Of a DNA stretch of 64,000 nucleotides, positions 46,100 through 54,756 are shown piece by piece. How positions within the stretch are numbered: position 1 is the first letter of the stretch; every line of letters starts with the position of its first letter. Under the pieces are notes generated by a model. It saw only the letters and a program-made list of their open reading frames with translations, did not search any database and was not told where the DNA came from. A program made the translations under genes and the position numbers. Source of the stretch: Pseudomonas sp. B21-040 (lineage in GTDB: Bacteria > Pseudomonadota > Gammaproteobacteria > Pseudomonadales > Pseudomonadaceae); the NCBI RefSeq assembly GCF_024748695.1, contig NZ_CP087176.1, forward strand, positions 4,829,501 through 4,893,500, given 5' to 3'.

Positions 46100-46730
46100 A
46101 GGCAGCACGCTCCAGCCAGCGGCCGAGCAACGGGGACAGTTCACTCAGAGGCTGATACCCGTTGGTCAGCAACGCCAATTGACCATTACGCTCAGCCAGC
46201 AAGGTTGGGAAACCGGCGATGCCCAAGTCCTGGACCCAGGTGAAGTCGGCCGCCGTGGCGGCGTGCATATCGGCACGGTCGAACGCGGCGGCAAACTCAA
46301 TGCGCGGCAAACCGGCCTGCTCGGCGAGTTCGACCAGCACGCTGGCGCGGGTGACGTCGCGACCTTCGGCGTAGAACGCGTGCTGAATCAGGCCCAGCAG
46401 CTTCCACGCGCAATCCGGCGCCAGGCTGCGCGCAGTGACCAGAGCCCGGCACGCGGGCTCGGTGTCGTAGACAAAACCGTCGGGCAGCGCCCCCTCAAGC
46501 TTGAACGGTTGGCCGGTGGCCTCGGTGACCGCTTGCCAATGTTCAAGAATGTAGCGCCGTGTGGTGGGCTCCAGCGCCGCGCCGCTGCCGGTGCGCAAAC
46601 CACCGACGATCAAATGCACGTCGACGCCTGCCGCCTGTGCTTGCGCGACCAAGGCGTTAGCCACTGGCGCAAAGCCCCAGCACCAAGAACACATCGGATC
46701 CATCACGTAAAGCAGGCGGCGCGCTGACAT
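46092..46730 (-). CDS. DsbA-family thioredoxin-fold oxidoreductase
   Basis: The protein has 212 residues. LLYVMDPMCSWCWGFAPVAN carries a CxxC (CSWC) at the start of a thioredoxin fold with a helical insertion, as in the FrnE/HCCA-isomerase-like DsbA subgroup; the cis-proline position is in LGIAGFPTLL. No signal peptide is seen, so it is probably cytoplasmic, unlike periplasmic DsbA. It follows trhO by 3 bp and overlaps the start of the ABC exporter gene, forming a trhO-dsbA-like-exporter transcript. Confidence 0.85.
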   Translation of the reverse strand: MSARRLLYVMDPMCSWCWGFAPVANALVAQAQAAGVDVHLIVGGLRTGSGAALEPTTRRYILEHWQAVTEATGQPFKLEGALPDGFVYDTEPACRALVTARSLAPDCAWKLLGLIQHAFYAEGRDVTRASVLVELAEQAGLPRIEFAAAFDRADMHAATAADFTWVQDLGIAGFPTLLAERNGQLALLTNGYQPLSELSPLLGRWLERAACA

Positions 46731-46733
46731 GGT

Positions 46734-47675
46734 TCAAGCCTCGGAAGGAGTTTGCTTGTAGTTGTAGCCGATCGGGTGAGGCAAGTTGCGCGCCTTGGCC
46801 AGTTCGATCTGCTTCTGCCGATCAATGGCACTGCGCCGGGTTTTCTCGCTCAAGGTGTCCCAGCAATGCGGGCAACTGATGCCGGCCACGTAGTGCTCTG
46901 AGGCGCGGTCTTCAACACTGACTGGCGTACGACAGGCATGACACTGATCGTAATCACCTTCGCTGAGGTCATGACGAACGGTCACACGGTTATCGAACAC
47001 AAAGCAGTCGCCCTGCCATTTGGTTTCTTCCTGCGGCACCTCTTCGAGGTACTTCAGGATACCGCCCTTGAGGTGGTAGACCTCATCGAAACCTTCGCTG
47101 AGCATGTAGCTCGACGCTTTCTCGCAACGGATGCCGCCGGTGCAGAACATCGCGACCTTCTTGTGCACGGCGGGGTCGAAGTTGGCTTTGATGTAGTCGG
47201 GAAATTCGCGAAAACTGGTGGTTTTCGGGTCGATGGCGCCTTCGAAGGTGCCAATCGATACTTCGTAATCGTTGCGGGTGTCGATCAACAGCACTTCCGG
47301 ATCGTTGATCAACGCATTCCAGTCCTGCGGATCAACGTAGGTGCCGACCTTTTTGTTCGGGTCCACGCCATCAACACCCAGGGTGACGATTTCTTTCTTG
47401 AGTTTGACTTTGGTGCGATAGAACGGCTGATCGTCGCAGTACGACTCTTTGTGATCGATGTCGTCCATGCGTGGGTCGTTCTTGAGCCAGGCCATCAGTC
47501 CGTCGATGCCTTCGCGGGTACCGGACACAGTGCCGTTGATGCCTTCTTCAGCGATCAGCAGCGTGCCTTTGATGCCGTTGTCGACCATGGCTTGCAGCAG
47601 TGGCTCGCGCAGGGCGACGTAATCTTGCAGGGTGACGAACTTATACAGTGCCGCCACGACAATCTGTTGTGTCAT
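46734..47675 (-). CDS. trhO: tRNA uridine(34) hydroxylase (rhodanese family)
   Basis: The protein has 313 residues and matches the YceA/TrhO family. Residues about 1-95 form the N-terminal acylphosphatase-like domain ([20 protein letters not shown]). The rhodanese domain holds [19 protein letters not shown] and the active-site loop [17 protein letters not shown], with catalytic Cys in CTGGIRC. The C-terminal part has CHACRTPV and CPHCWDTL, a likely zinc site. It hydroxylates uridine 34 of certain tRNAs on the way to 5-methoxy- or 5-oxyacetyl-uridine. A GGAG site precedes the ATG. Confidence 0.93.
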   Translation of the reverse strand: MTQQIVVAALYKFVTLQDYVALREPLLQAMVDNGIKGTLLIAEEGINGTVSGTREGIDGLMAWLKNDPRMDDIDHKESYCDDQPFYRTKVKLKKEIVTLGVDGVDPNKKVGTYVDPQDWNALINDPEVLLIDTRNDYEVSIGTFEGAIDPKTTSFREFPDYIKANFDPAVHKKVAMFCTGGIRCEKASSYMLSEGFDEVYHLKGGILKYLEEVPQEETKWQGDCFVFDNRVTVRHDLSEGDYDQCHACRTPVSVEDRASEHYVAGISCPHCWDTLSEKTRRSAIDRQKQIELAKARNLPHPIGYNYKQTPSEA

Positions 47676-47719
47676 GGGTGTTTCTCCAGGTGGCTACCCT
47701 CGCAAAGGGTGAACCGGAT

Positions 47720-47751
47720 TCAAAAAAAACGCGCCGGGTGAGCGGCGCGTT
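47720..47751 (-). terminator. Rho-independent terminator after bolA
   Basis: On the minus strand, AACGCGCCG pairs perfectly with CGGCGCGTT across a 6 nt loop and runs into a T8 tract. It lies 26 bp beyond the bolA stop and separates that gene from trhO. Confidence 0.9.
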
Positions 47752-47776
47752 GCGGATTCTAGCAAAAAACGCGGGT

Positions 47777-48076
47777 TTAATGCTTGCTGCCGCCAGCACA
47801 GGTCGGTGAGGCCGGGGCCGCGTCGATCTGTGCCCATTCCTCGGGCGTGTAGGTATGCAGCGCCAACGCATGGAACTCGCCCATCAACTCGCCGAGCGTG
47901 CCGTAGACTTTCTGGTGACGCTTGACGCGATTCAGCCCTTCGAACTGCTGGCTGACCACCACGGCCTTGAAGTGAGTCTGCAACCCACGGCTGTGCATGT
48001 GGCTTTCATCCAGCACTTGCAGGTGTTGCGGCTGTAACAGGCCCAGTGTCGATTCGATGCGTTGTTGCATGGTCAT
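47777..48076 (-). CDS. bolA: BolA-family protein
   Basis: The protein has 99 residues. RIESTLGLLQPQHLQVLDES and HFKAVVVSQQFEGLNRVKRH form the BolA fold, with the invariant His in NRVKRHQKVYG and the usual EFHALALHTYTPEEW near the end. BolA proteins pair with monothiol glutaredoxins in iron-sulfur handling and influence morphology and biofilm formation. The start has GGAG six bases upstream. The last 12 residues, with Cys and His (PTCAGGSKH), are an extension typical of Pseudomonas BolA. It lies 12 bp after the DUF2059 gene. Confidence 0.93.
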   Translation of the reverse strand: MTMQQRIESTLGLLQPQHLQVLDESHMHSRGLQTHFKAVVVSQQFEGLNRVKRHQKVYGTLGELMGEFHALALHTYTPEEWAQIDAAPASPTCAGGSKH

Positions 48077-48088
48077 ACCGAACTCCGC

Positions 48089-48613
48089 TTAAGGCTTTTT
48101 CTTGGCTGGAGCGGCGGCGCCTTTCGGCTCCAGCTCGGCCGTCATGTCAGCCAGCAGCTTGTTGACTACAGGCACTGCGCTTTCCAGCTTGGCTTGAGTC
48201 ATCTGGGCCGATTGCTGAGTCAGCTGTGGCATTTTTTCCAGGACTTTCTTGCCCAGTGGCGACTGGTAGAACGCAACCAGGTCTTTGAGCTCGGACTCGC
48301 TGAAGTTGGCGGTGTAGAGCTTGACCATTTCCGGTTTCAGCTTGTTCCAGCCAATGGCTTGGTCCAGCGCAGCGTTGGCTTTGGCCTGATACGTTTCCAG
48401 CAACGCTTTTTTCGATTCAGGGGCTTTGGTCTGTTCAAAGCGCTGAGCGAACATTTGCTGCACTTGCATGTACACCGGAGTGCCCAATTTGTCAGCGTGC
48501 GCCAGGGTCAGGAAAGCTTCGGCACTGGCGTTATGGCTGGCGGTATCGGCAAAAACAGGGCCGCTGGCGCAAACCAGTGCAACCGCGGTACAGATGGCAC
48601 GAAGACGAGTCAT
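48089..48613 (-). CDS. Secreted DUF2059-domain protein
   Basis: The protein has 174 residues. A signal peptide is predicted (MTRLRAICTAVALVCASGPVFA, cleaved after AFA-like VFA). The body matches the DUF2059 family: FSESELKDLVAFYQSPLGKK and the preceding helical repeat are its hallmark. The tail is Ala/Lys-rich (PAKKKP). The family is exported to the periplasm in many proteobacteria and its biochemical role is unknown. It heads the bolA transcript, with AAGGAAA before the ATG. Confidence 0.88.
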   Translation of the reverse strand: MTRLRAICTAVALVCASGPVFADTASHNASAEAFLTLAHADKLGTPVYMQVQQMFAQRFEQTKAPESKKALLETYQAKANAALDQAIGWNKLKPEMVKLYTANFSESELKDLVAFYQSPLGKKVLEKMPQLTQQSAQMTQAKLESAVPVVNKLLADMTAELEPKGAAAPAKKKP

Positions 48614-48805
48614 CGAGTTTCCTTTTCTAGCAGGCGAGGTAAAACCCCAAGGGCGTCCATTCTGCGCCTAAAAAAGTGTGTCGCTCAACCCCAAGCCTTG
48701 TCGGGCCTGAATTAGAGGGGTTGAAGGCTCAAAAACCTGTCAGATGGAACCACGGCCGACGATCACGGCCTAAACTGCGCTATCAGACCTACAGGAGTGT
48801 GCATG

Positions 48806-50200
48806 ATGAGCCGTATCGAAACCGACAGCCTTGGCCAGGTGGAAGTCCCCGATGAAGCTTACTGGGGCGCTCAGACGCAACGCTCGCTGATTAACTTCGC
48901 CATCGGCAACGAAAAAATGCCGCTGGCGGTGCTGCATGCCCTGGCACTGATCAAAAAAGCCGCGGCGCGAGTCAACGTCCGTAACGGCGACGTGCCCGCC
49001 GACATCGCCCGGCTGATCGAACAGGCGGCCGACGAAGTGCTCGATGGCAACCATGACGACCAGTTCCCGCTGGTGGTCTGGCAGACCGGCAGCGGCACCC
49101 AAAGCAATATGAACGTCAATGAAGTGATCGCTGGCCGCGCCAACGAGCTGGCCGGCAACCCGCGCGGCGGCAAGTCGCCGGTGCACCCCAACGATCACGT
49201 CAATCGCTCCCAGAGCTCCAATGACTGTTTCCCCACCGCCATGCACATCGCCGCGGCGCAGGCCGTTCAGCAGCAGTTGTTACCGGCGATCAGTGAATTG
49301 TCGGGAGGCCTTGCCGAGCTGGCAGCGCGCCACATGAAACTGGTCAAGACCGGCCGAACGCACATGATGGACGCCACGCCGATCACGTTCGGCCAGGAAG
49401 TTTCGGCGTTTATTGCGCAACTGGATTACGCCGAACGGGCGATCCGCAGCGCGTTGCCAGCCGTGTGTGAGCTGGCCCAGGGCGGTACCGCGGTCGGCAC
49501 GGGGCTGAATTCGCCTCACGGTTTTGGCGAAGCGATTGCCGCCGAACTGGCCGCCCTCTCCGGCCTGCCTTTCATCACGGCGCCGAACAAATTCGCCGCA
49601 CTGGCCGGTCATGAGCCGCTGACGACCCTGTCGGGTGCACTGAAAACCCTGGCGGTGACCCTGATGAAAATCGCCAACGACTTGCGCCTGCTGGGCTCCG
49701 GGCCACGAGCCGGTTTTGCTGAAGTGAAATTGCCGGCCAACGAACCGGGCAGCTCGATCATGCCGGGCAAGGTCAATCCGACGCAGTGCGAAGCGCTATC
49801 GATGCTGGCTTGCCAGGTCCTGGGCAACGACGTCGCCATCGGGTTTGCGGCGAGCCAGGGCCATCTGCAATTGAATGTGTTCAAACCGGTGATCATCCAC
49901 AACCTGCTGCAATCTATCCGCCTGCTGGGCGATGGCTGCAGCAACTTCCAGCAGCACTGCATTGCCGGACTTGAGCCGGACGCAGAGAAAATGGCTGAAC
50001 ATCTGGAGCGGGGCTTGATGCTGGTGACCGCGTTGAACCCGCACATCGGCTATGACAAATCGGCAGAGATTGCCAAGAAGGCGTATGCGCAGGGGCTGAC
50101 GTTGCGGGAGGCGGCGTTGCAGTTGGGTTATCTGACCGATGAACAGTTTGATGCGTGGGTGCGGCCGGAAAACATGCTGGAGGCCGGGGCCAAGGGCTGA
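48806..50200 (+). CDS. fumC: Class II fumarate hydratase
   Basis: The start at 48806 ([20 protein letters not shown]) gives 464 residues, the family length; an ATG one codon earlier is also near the CAGGAG site. [52 protein letters not shown] and the signature [13 protein letters not shown], with the catalytic Ser loop, are all intact. It hydrates fumarate to malate without an iron-sulfur cluster, so it works under oxidative stress or iron limitation. It is divergent from the DUF2059 gene. Confidence 0.97.
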   Translation: MSRIETDSLGQVEVPDEAYWGAQTQRSLINFAIGNEKMPLAVLHALALIKKAAARVNVRNGDVPADIARLIEQAADEVLDGNHDDQFPLVVWQTGSGTQSNMNVNEVIAGRANELAGNPRGGKSPVHPNDHVNRSQSSNDCFPTAMHIAAAQAVQQQLLPAISELSGGLAELAARHMKLVKTGRTHMMDATPITFGQEVSAFIAQLDYAERAIRSALPAVCELAQGGTAVGTGLNSPHGFGEAIAAELAALSGLPFITAPNKFAALAGHEPLTTLSGALKTLAVTLMKIANDLRLLGSGPRAGFAEVKLPANEPGSSIMPGKVNPTQCEALSMLACQVLGNDVAIGFAASQGHLQLNVFKPVIIHNLLQSIRLLGDGCSNFQQHCIAGLEPDAEKMAEHLERGLMLVTALNPHIGYDKSAEIAKKAYAQGLTLREAALQLGYLTDEQFDAWVRPENMLEAGAKG

Positions 50201-50224
50201 GATGTGTAGCGCCTGACAGTCAGC

Positions 50225-50317
50225 CATCGCGGGCAAGCCATGCGCCTACGGGTTTTGCGTCGATCAAAATGTCCGGTATCGACACAAAACCCGTAGGAGC
50301 ATGGCTTGCCCGCGATG
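50225..50317. repeat. Long inverted repeat with 40 bp arms (REPIN type)
   Basis: Arms at 50225-50264 and 50278-50317 are complementary at 38 of 40 positions around a 13 nt loop. The outer part, CATCGCGGGCAAGCCATGC, belongs to the same REP family as the 29921 element; the inner GGGTTTTG-type sequence extends it. It lies between convergent fumC and an EamA gene and can act as a bidirectional terminator. Confidence 0.88.
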
Positions 50318-50331
50318 AACGATGACGCGGT

Positions 50332-51291
50332 TTAACCGGCCGCCATCCGCACCTTCCGGGCCTTGAGCCCGGCAATCAACGACGGCCCCAACGCCACCAG
50401 CGCCGACCCCAGCACCACCAGCACCGCGCCGCCATAGCCCAGACCGTTGATCGTCTCGGCATGCACAAAATCAGGCCACAACCATGCCGCCACGGCCACC
50501 GCGGCAAACGTCACCAACGGCGTGATCGCCAGCGTCGCACTCACCCGCGAAGCTTCCCAATGGGCCAACGCTTCGGCAAACGCGCCATAGGCAATCAGCG
50601 TATTCATGCAGCACGCCAGCAGCAGCCAGCCTTGCAGCGGGCTCAGTTGCAGCACTTCCAGTGGGTGCACCCACGGCGTCAGCAACAGCGCGCAGAACAG
50701 GTAGATCACCATCATCACCTGCAACGAATTCCACACGGTCAGCAGTTGCTTCTGCCCCAAGGCGTAGAAGGTCCAGACCGTGGACGCCAGCAACACCAGC
50801 AGCACGCCGGTGGTGTATTCGGTCAACGAAGTGAGTAACTCGGCCAGGCGCTGATTGAAAAACAGGGCGAAACCGACCAGCAGCACCAGCAGCCCAATCC
50901 CCTGCCCCACGCTGAAGCGTTCCTTGAACACAAACAGACTGGCGATCAGCAACATGATTGGGCCCATCTGCACCACCAATTGCGCGGTGCCGGCGCTGAG
51001 CAAGTTCAAACCCATCAAGTACAACACGTAGTTACCGACCAGACCGAGCACCGCCATCAGCACCAGCCAGCCACCGCGCGGGCCGAGGGCTTTACGGCTC
51101 GGCAAGCGTTTGGTCGCCGCCAGATAAACGAACAGGCACCCGCCGGATACGATCAAGCGAAACCAGGTGACGGTCACCGGGTCCATCACCAGCAGCACTT
51201 GCTTGAGTTTGATCGGCAGGATTCCCCACAGCAGCGCAGTCAGCAGGGCCAGAAACAGACCGTAAACCCAGCGACCGGATGAAATGTGCAT
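50332..51291 (-). CDS. EamA/DMT-family transporter
   Basis: The protein has 319 residues and about ten hydrophobic segments in two halves, as in the 10-TM drug/metabolite transporter superfamily. The first helix begins RWVYGLFLALLTALLWGILP and the second repeat begins GVLLVLLASTVWTFYALGQK; PLVTFAAVAVAAWLWPD is the usual end region. Substrates of close relatives include amino acids and small metabolites, but none can be assigned. It is convergent with fumC; a long inverted repeat lies in between. Confidence 0.88.
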   Translation of the reverse strand: MHISSGRWVYGLFLALLTALLWGILPIKLKQVLLVMDPVTVTWFRLIVSGGCLFVYLAATKRLPSRKALGPRGGWLVLMAVLGLVGNYVLYLMGLNLLSAGTAQLVVQMGPIMLLIASLFVFKERFSVGQGIGLLVLLVGFALFFNQRLAELLTSLTEYTTGVLLVLLASTVWTFYALGQKQLLTVWNSLQVMMVIYLFCALLLTPWVHPLEVLQLSPLQGWLLLACCMNTLIAYGAFAEALAHWEASRVSATLAITPLVTFAAVAVAAWLWPDFVHAETINGLGYGGAVLVVLGSALVALGPSLIAGLKARKVRMAAG

Positions 51292-51489
51292 GCGAACCCC
51301 AACAGCCAGATGGCGAGAATCGTCATTCTAGGCGCAGAGAGGCCTGGCACACAGGGACAGTTGGCGAGCAGGCGCAAATGAAACTGTGCAGGTCGCAGCA
51401 ACTAATTGACGATCGGCCGTCGATCAGTTGCTCAGGCGTGCCAAGGGGTTCGTGCATAAGCTCATCGGATCACTTTCAGGAGAATCGCC

Positions 51490-51684
51490 ATGTACGGCAT
51501 GCGCGCCCAGGACAAAGCCCCCGCGACACACTTTCGCAGTGACCGGTTGTGTCGCGTGAATGGGGAGTTGTTTTTCAGCACCCGTGAAAACACGCTGGAG
51601 GGGCCGTTTAATAATGCAGAGGCGGCGCAGCGCGAGATTCAGGCGTACATCGAGCGGATGCAGGCATCGAGTGCCCAGCTTTAG
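51490..51684 (+). CDS. Small DUF6316-like protein
   Basis: The protein has 64 residues and starts MYGMRAQDKAPATHFRSDRL. A strong AGGAG ribosome site precedes the ATG by seven bases. FFSTRENTLEGPFNN and AQREIQAYIERM resemble a small conserved Pseudomonas family labelled DUF6316. It has no signal peptide or membrane helix. The function is unknown. It is flanked by the divergent EamA gene and a REPIN. Confidence 0.8.
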   Translation: MYGMRAQDKAPATHFRSDRLCRVNGELFFSTRENTLEGPFNNAEAAQREIQAYIERMQASSAQL

Positions 51685-51698
51685 ACCGAGGCGCTACC

Positions 51699-51766
51699 TT
51701 CGCGAGCAGGCTCGCTCCCACAGTTGATCGCATTCCAATGTGGGAGCGGGCTTGCCCGCGATAGCG
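51699..51766. repeat. REPIN-type inverted repeat
   Basis: TTCGCGAGCAGGCTCGCTCC and GGGAGCGGGCTTGCCCGCGA face each other across about 18 bp. The left unit and the spacer TTGATCGCATTCC recur almost unchanged at 61887. It lies between the DUF6316 gene and the thiolase gene, which converge. Confidence 0.85.
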
Positions 51767-51794
51767 GTTGATCAGGCGACACAGCTTTGCGAAT

Positions 51795-52979
51795 TCAACG
51801 CACCGCCTCAAACAACCCCGTCGCGCCCATCCCGCCGCCCACGCACATGGTAACGATGCCGTAGCGCAAATTGCGGCGCTGCAACTCACGCACCAGATGC
51901 CCGACCTGACGCGAGCCGGTCATGCCGAACGGGTGCCCGATGGAAATCGAACCGCCATTGACGTTGTACTTCTCGTTATCGATCTCCAGCCGATTTCGGC
52001 TGTACAGGCACTGCGAGGCAAACGCTTCGTTGAGCTCCCACAGATCAATGTCGGCAACCTGCAAGCCCTTGGCCTTGAGCAACTTCGGCACCGAGAACAC
52101 CGGGCCGATGCCCATTTCATCCGGCTCGCACCCGGCGACCGTGAAACCACGGAAAAACGCTTTCGGCTTGAGCCCCAGTTCCAGGGCTTTTTCCAGGCTC
52201 ATCACCAGCGTCATCGAGGCACCGTCGGACAGCTGCGAGGAGTTGCCCGCCGTCACCGAGCCGTCTTCAGCAAACACCGGCTTCAGTCCCGCCAGGCTTT
52301 CCAGCGTGGTGTCTGCCCGATTGCAGTCATCGCGCTCAACGATGCCATCGAGGATTTGAATCGCACCGGTAGCCTTGTCTTCCACGCGGTACTTCACCGC
52401 CATCGGCACGATTTCATCATCGAACAGACCGGCGGCCTGCGCCTGGGCGGTGCGCTGCTGGCTTTGCAGGGCGTACAGGTCTTGCTCCTGGCGGCTGACG
52501 TTGTAACGACGGGCGACGATTTCGGCGGTCTGCCCCATCGGGAAGTAAATGCCCGGCACCTGCTCCTTGAGCAGCGGATTGATCAGGTTATCGGTGTTGA
52601 CGCTTTTCATGGTCAGGCTGATGGATTCGACGCCACCGGCCACGATAATGTCGCTGCACCCCGAAGCAATCTGGTTGGCGGCAATGGCAATCGCCTGCAA
52701 GCCCGAGGAGCAAAAGCGGTTGAGGGTCATGCCGGCGGTGCCAATGCCCAAGCGCGAGAGCACGGCGACATTGCGCCCGATGTTGTAGCCCTGCGCGCCT
52801 TCGTTGGAGCCCGCACCGACGATGCAATCCTCGACGCTGGCCGGGTCGATGCCGTTGCGCGCTAGCAACGAGTCGACACAATGCGCCGCCATGTCGTCCG
52901 GACGGGTCTGGTTGAACTTGCCGCGAAAGGACTTGGCCAGGCCGGTCCGCACGCTGTCGACGATCACCACTTCACGCAT
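51795..52979 (-). CDS. Acetyl-CoA C-acyltransferase (thiolase)
   Basis: From the ATG at 52979 (MREVVIVDSVRTGLAKSFRG) the protein has 394 residues, typical of thiolases; the frame extends 25 codons upstream. The nucleophile Cys is in LNRFCSSGLQAIA near residue 90, the His in IGHPFGMTGSRQ and the second Cys in TMCVGGGMGATGLF. It should cleave or condense acyl-CoA/acetyl-CoA in fatty-acid or related degradation. No beta-oxidation partner is adjacent, so whether it is degradative or biosynthetic is open. It lies 103 bp downstream of the polyphosphate enzyme gene. Confidence 0.93.
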   Translation of the reverse strand: MREVVIVDSVRTGLAKSFRGKFNQTRPDDMAAHCVDSLLARNGIDPASVEDCIVGAGSNEGAQGYNIGRNVAVLSRLGIGTAGMTLNRFCSSGLQAIAIAANQIASGCSDIIVAGGVESISLTMKSVNTDNLINPLLKEQVPGIYFPMGQTAEIVARRYNVSRQEQDLYALQSQQRTAQAQAAGLFDDEIVPMAVKYRVEDKATGAIQILDGIVERDDCNRADTTLESLAGLKPVFAEDGSVTAGNSSQLSDGASMTLVMSLEKALELGLKPKAFFRGFTVAGCEPDEMGIGPVFSVPKLLKAKGLQVADIDLWELNEAFASQCLYSRNRLEIDNEKYNVNGGSISIGHPFGMTGSRQVGHLVRELQRRNLRYGIVTMCVGGGMGATGLFEAVR

Positions 52980-53081
52980 GGCATACCTCATTGTTGTTAT
53001 CGGTTGAGAGTGGACCGAGCATATGTCCACCTCATAACCGACCGCGACAATCATTCATCCCGCGTATGCGCAACCATCGAC

Positions 53082-54596
53082 TCAGTCCTTGTGTTTCTTC
53101 GCCTTCTTGTCGGACTTTTCGAACGCCTCTTCCAGCGCCAGATTAATGGTGCGCAACACCTTGACCCGCGCCCAGCGCTTGTCATTGGCTTCCACCAGGG
53201 TCCACGGAGAGATTTCCGTGCTGGTACGGTCAACCATGTCGCCGACCGCGGCGCGGTACGCGTCCCATTTGTCGCGATTGCGCCAGTCATCCTCCGTGAT
53301 CTTGAACCGCTTGAAGGGGATCTGTTCGCGCTCCTGGAAGCGTTCCAGCTGCGTCTGTTTGTCGATGGCCAGCCAGAACTTGACCACGATCACCCCGGCA
53401 TCAGCGATCTGCTCTTCGAAATCGTTGATTTCGCTGTAGGCGCGCAGCCAGTCCGCCGGGCTGCAGAATCCTTCGATGCGCTCTACCAGCACCCGTCCGT
53501 ACCAGGAACGATCGAACACGGTGAACTTGCCCCGCGCCGGAAGGTGTCTCCAGAAACGCCACAAATAGGGCTGCGCCCGCTCTTCTTCGGTGGGCGCGGC
53601 AATCGGCACGATGCTGTACTGACGCGGATCAAGCGCCGCCGCCACCCGGCGAATCGCCCCGCCCTTGCCCGCCGCATCGTTGCCTTCGAACACCGCCACC
53701 AGCGCATGTCGGCGCATGCGCTTGTCACGCATCAACCCGGAAAACCGCGCCTGTTCAGTTACCAACTGCTCTTCGTAGTCGTCTTTGTCCAGTTGCTGGG
53801 TCAGGTCGAGGCTGTCGAGCAGGTTCACTTGATCGACGCTGGGGAATACGGGCGCGGCACTGACTTTTTCCGGGTGTATCTTCGGCCGCTTCAACGCGCC
53901 GTGCAGGCTATCGAGCAGAATCTTGCCCACCACCAGGCTGCGATAGCGTGCGTCCATTCCGGCGATTACATGCCACGGCGCGTAGTCACGACTGGTGCGA
54001 CGCAATACCCGCTCGCCGAACTTCACGAACCGGTCATACGTTTGCGATTGCTGCCAATCCAGCGGGCTGATGCGCCAGCTGTGTAACGGGTCGTCGGCCA
54101 ACGCTTTAAGGCGGGCCTTCATTTGTTTCTTGGAGAGGTGGAACCAGAACTTGACGATCAACGCGCCTTCATCGCACAGCATTTTCTCCAGACGCTCGGC
54201 CGCGTTGATGGCCTGGTCGAGCCGAGGGTCCTTGAACTCGCCATGGACCCGGCCTTGTAGCATCTGGCTGTACCAGTTTCCGAAGAAAATCCCCATGCGT
54301 CCCTTGGCGGGAAGCATCCGCCAATAGCGCCAGGCCGGTGGCCGTGACAGCTCTTCGTCGGTTTGCTGGTCGAACGTGCGGACCTCGATCAGGCGCGGGT
54401 CCATCCATTCGTTGAGCAACTTGACCGTCTCGCCCTTGCCGGCACCTTCGATGCCGTTGATCAGAATGATCACTGGAAACCGGCTCTGCTGGCCTAGCTC
54501 AAACTGAGCTTCGAGCAAGGCTTCGCGCAGTGCCGGCACTTCGGCGTCATAGGTTTCTTTGTCAATGGCGTGGTCGATTTCAGCAGACTCAAACAT
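53082..54596 (-). CDS. pap: Polyphosphate:AMP phosphotransferase (tandem PPK2)
   Basis: The start at 54596 (MFESAEIDHAIDKETYDAEV) after a GGGAG site gives 504 residues. Two PPK2-type kinase domains are fused: the first P-loop is LINGIEGAGKGETVK and the second FEGNDAAGKGGAIR, with lid modules RYWRMLPAKGRMGIFFGNWY and RFWRHLPARGKFTVFDRSWY. This double-domain form fits class II PPK2 (PAP), which phosphorylates AMP to ADP with polyphosphate. It is divergent from mnmC with 160 bp between starts. Confidence 0.93.
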   Translation of the reverse strand: MFESAEIDHAIDKETYDAEVPALREALLEAQFELGQQSRFPVIILINGIEGAGKGETVKLLNEWMDPRLIEVRTFDQQTDEELSRPPAWRYWRMLPAKGRMGIFFGNWYSQMLQGRVHGEFKDPRLDQAINAAERLEKMLCDEGALIVKFWFHLSKKQMKARLKALADDPLHSWRISPLDWQQSQTYDRFVKFGERVLRRTSRDYAPWHVIAGMDARYRSLVVGKILLDSLHGALKRPKIHPEKVSAAPVFPSVDQVNLLDSLDLTQQLDKDDYEEQLVTEQARFSGLMRDKRMRRHALVAVFEGNDAAGKGGAIRRVAAALDPRQYSIVPIAAPTEEERAQPYLWRFWRHLPARGKFTVFDRSWYGRVLVERIEGFCSPADWLRAYSEINDFEEQIADAGVIVVKFWLAIDKQTQLERFQEREQIPFKRFKITEDDWRNRDKWDAYRAAVGDMVDRTSTEISPWTLVEANDKRWARVKVLRTINLALEEAFEKSDKKAKKHKD

Positions 54597-54756
54597 GGGC
54601 GGCTCCCTTCCAGATGTGAGCAAGACTAGCGGATTGATTCCTCCAGCGGGGGAGAAATCCGATTTTCACTGTCGGGACCGCCATGGACCTTGCCATGGAT
54701 CAGGCAGCGTCCCGTCGATCGGCTAGAATGGCGGCCTTGCCGTTGCCGAGCCTGCC

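Noticed and set aside
46100..46144. N-terminal CPRC extension of the ABC exporter as a zinc motif
   Set aside because: The extension lies inside the DsbA-family gene and a better ribosome site supports the GTG at 46099.
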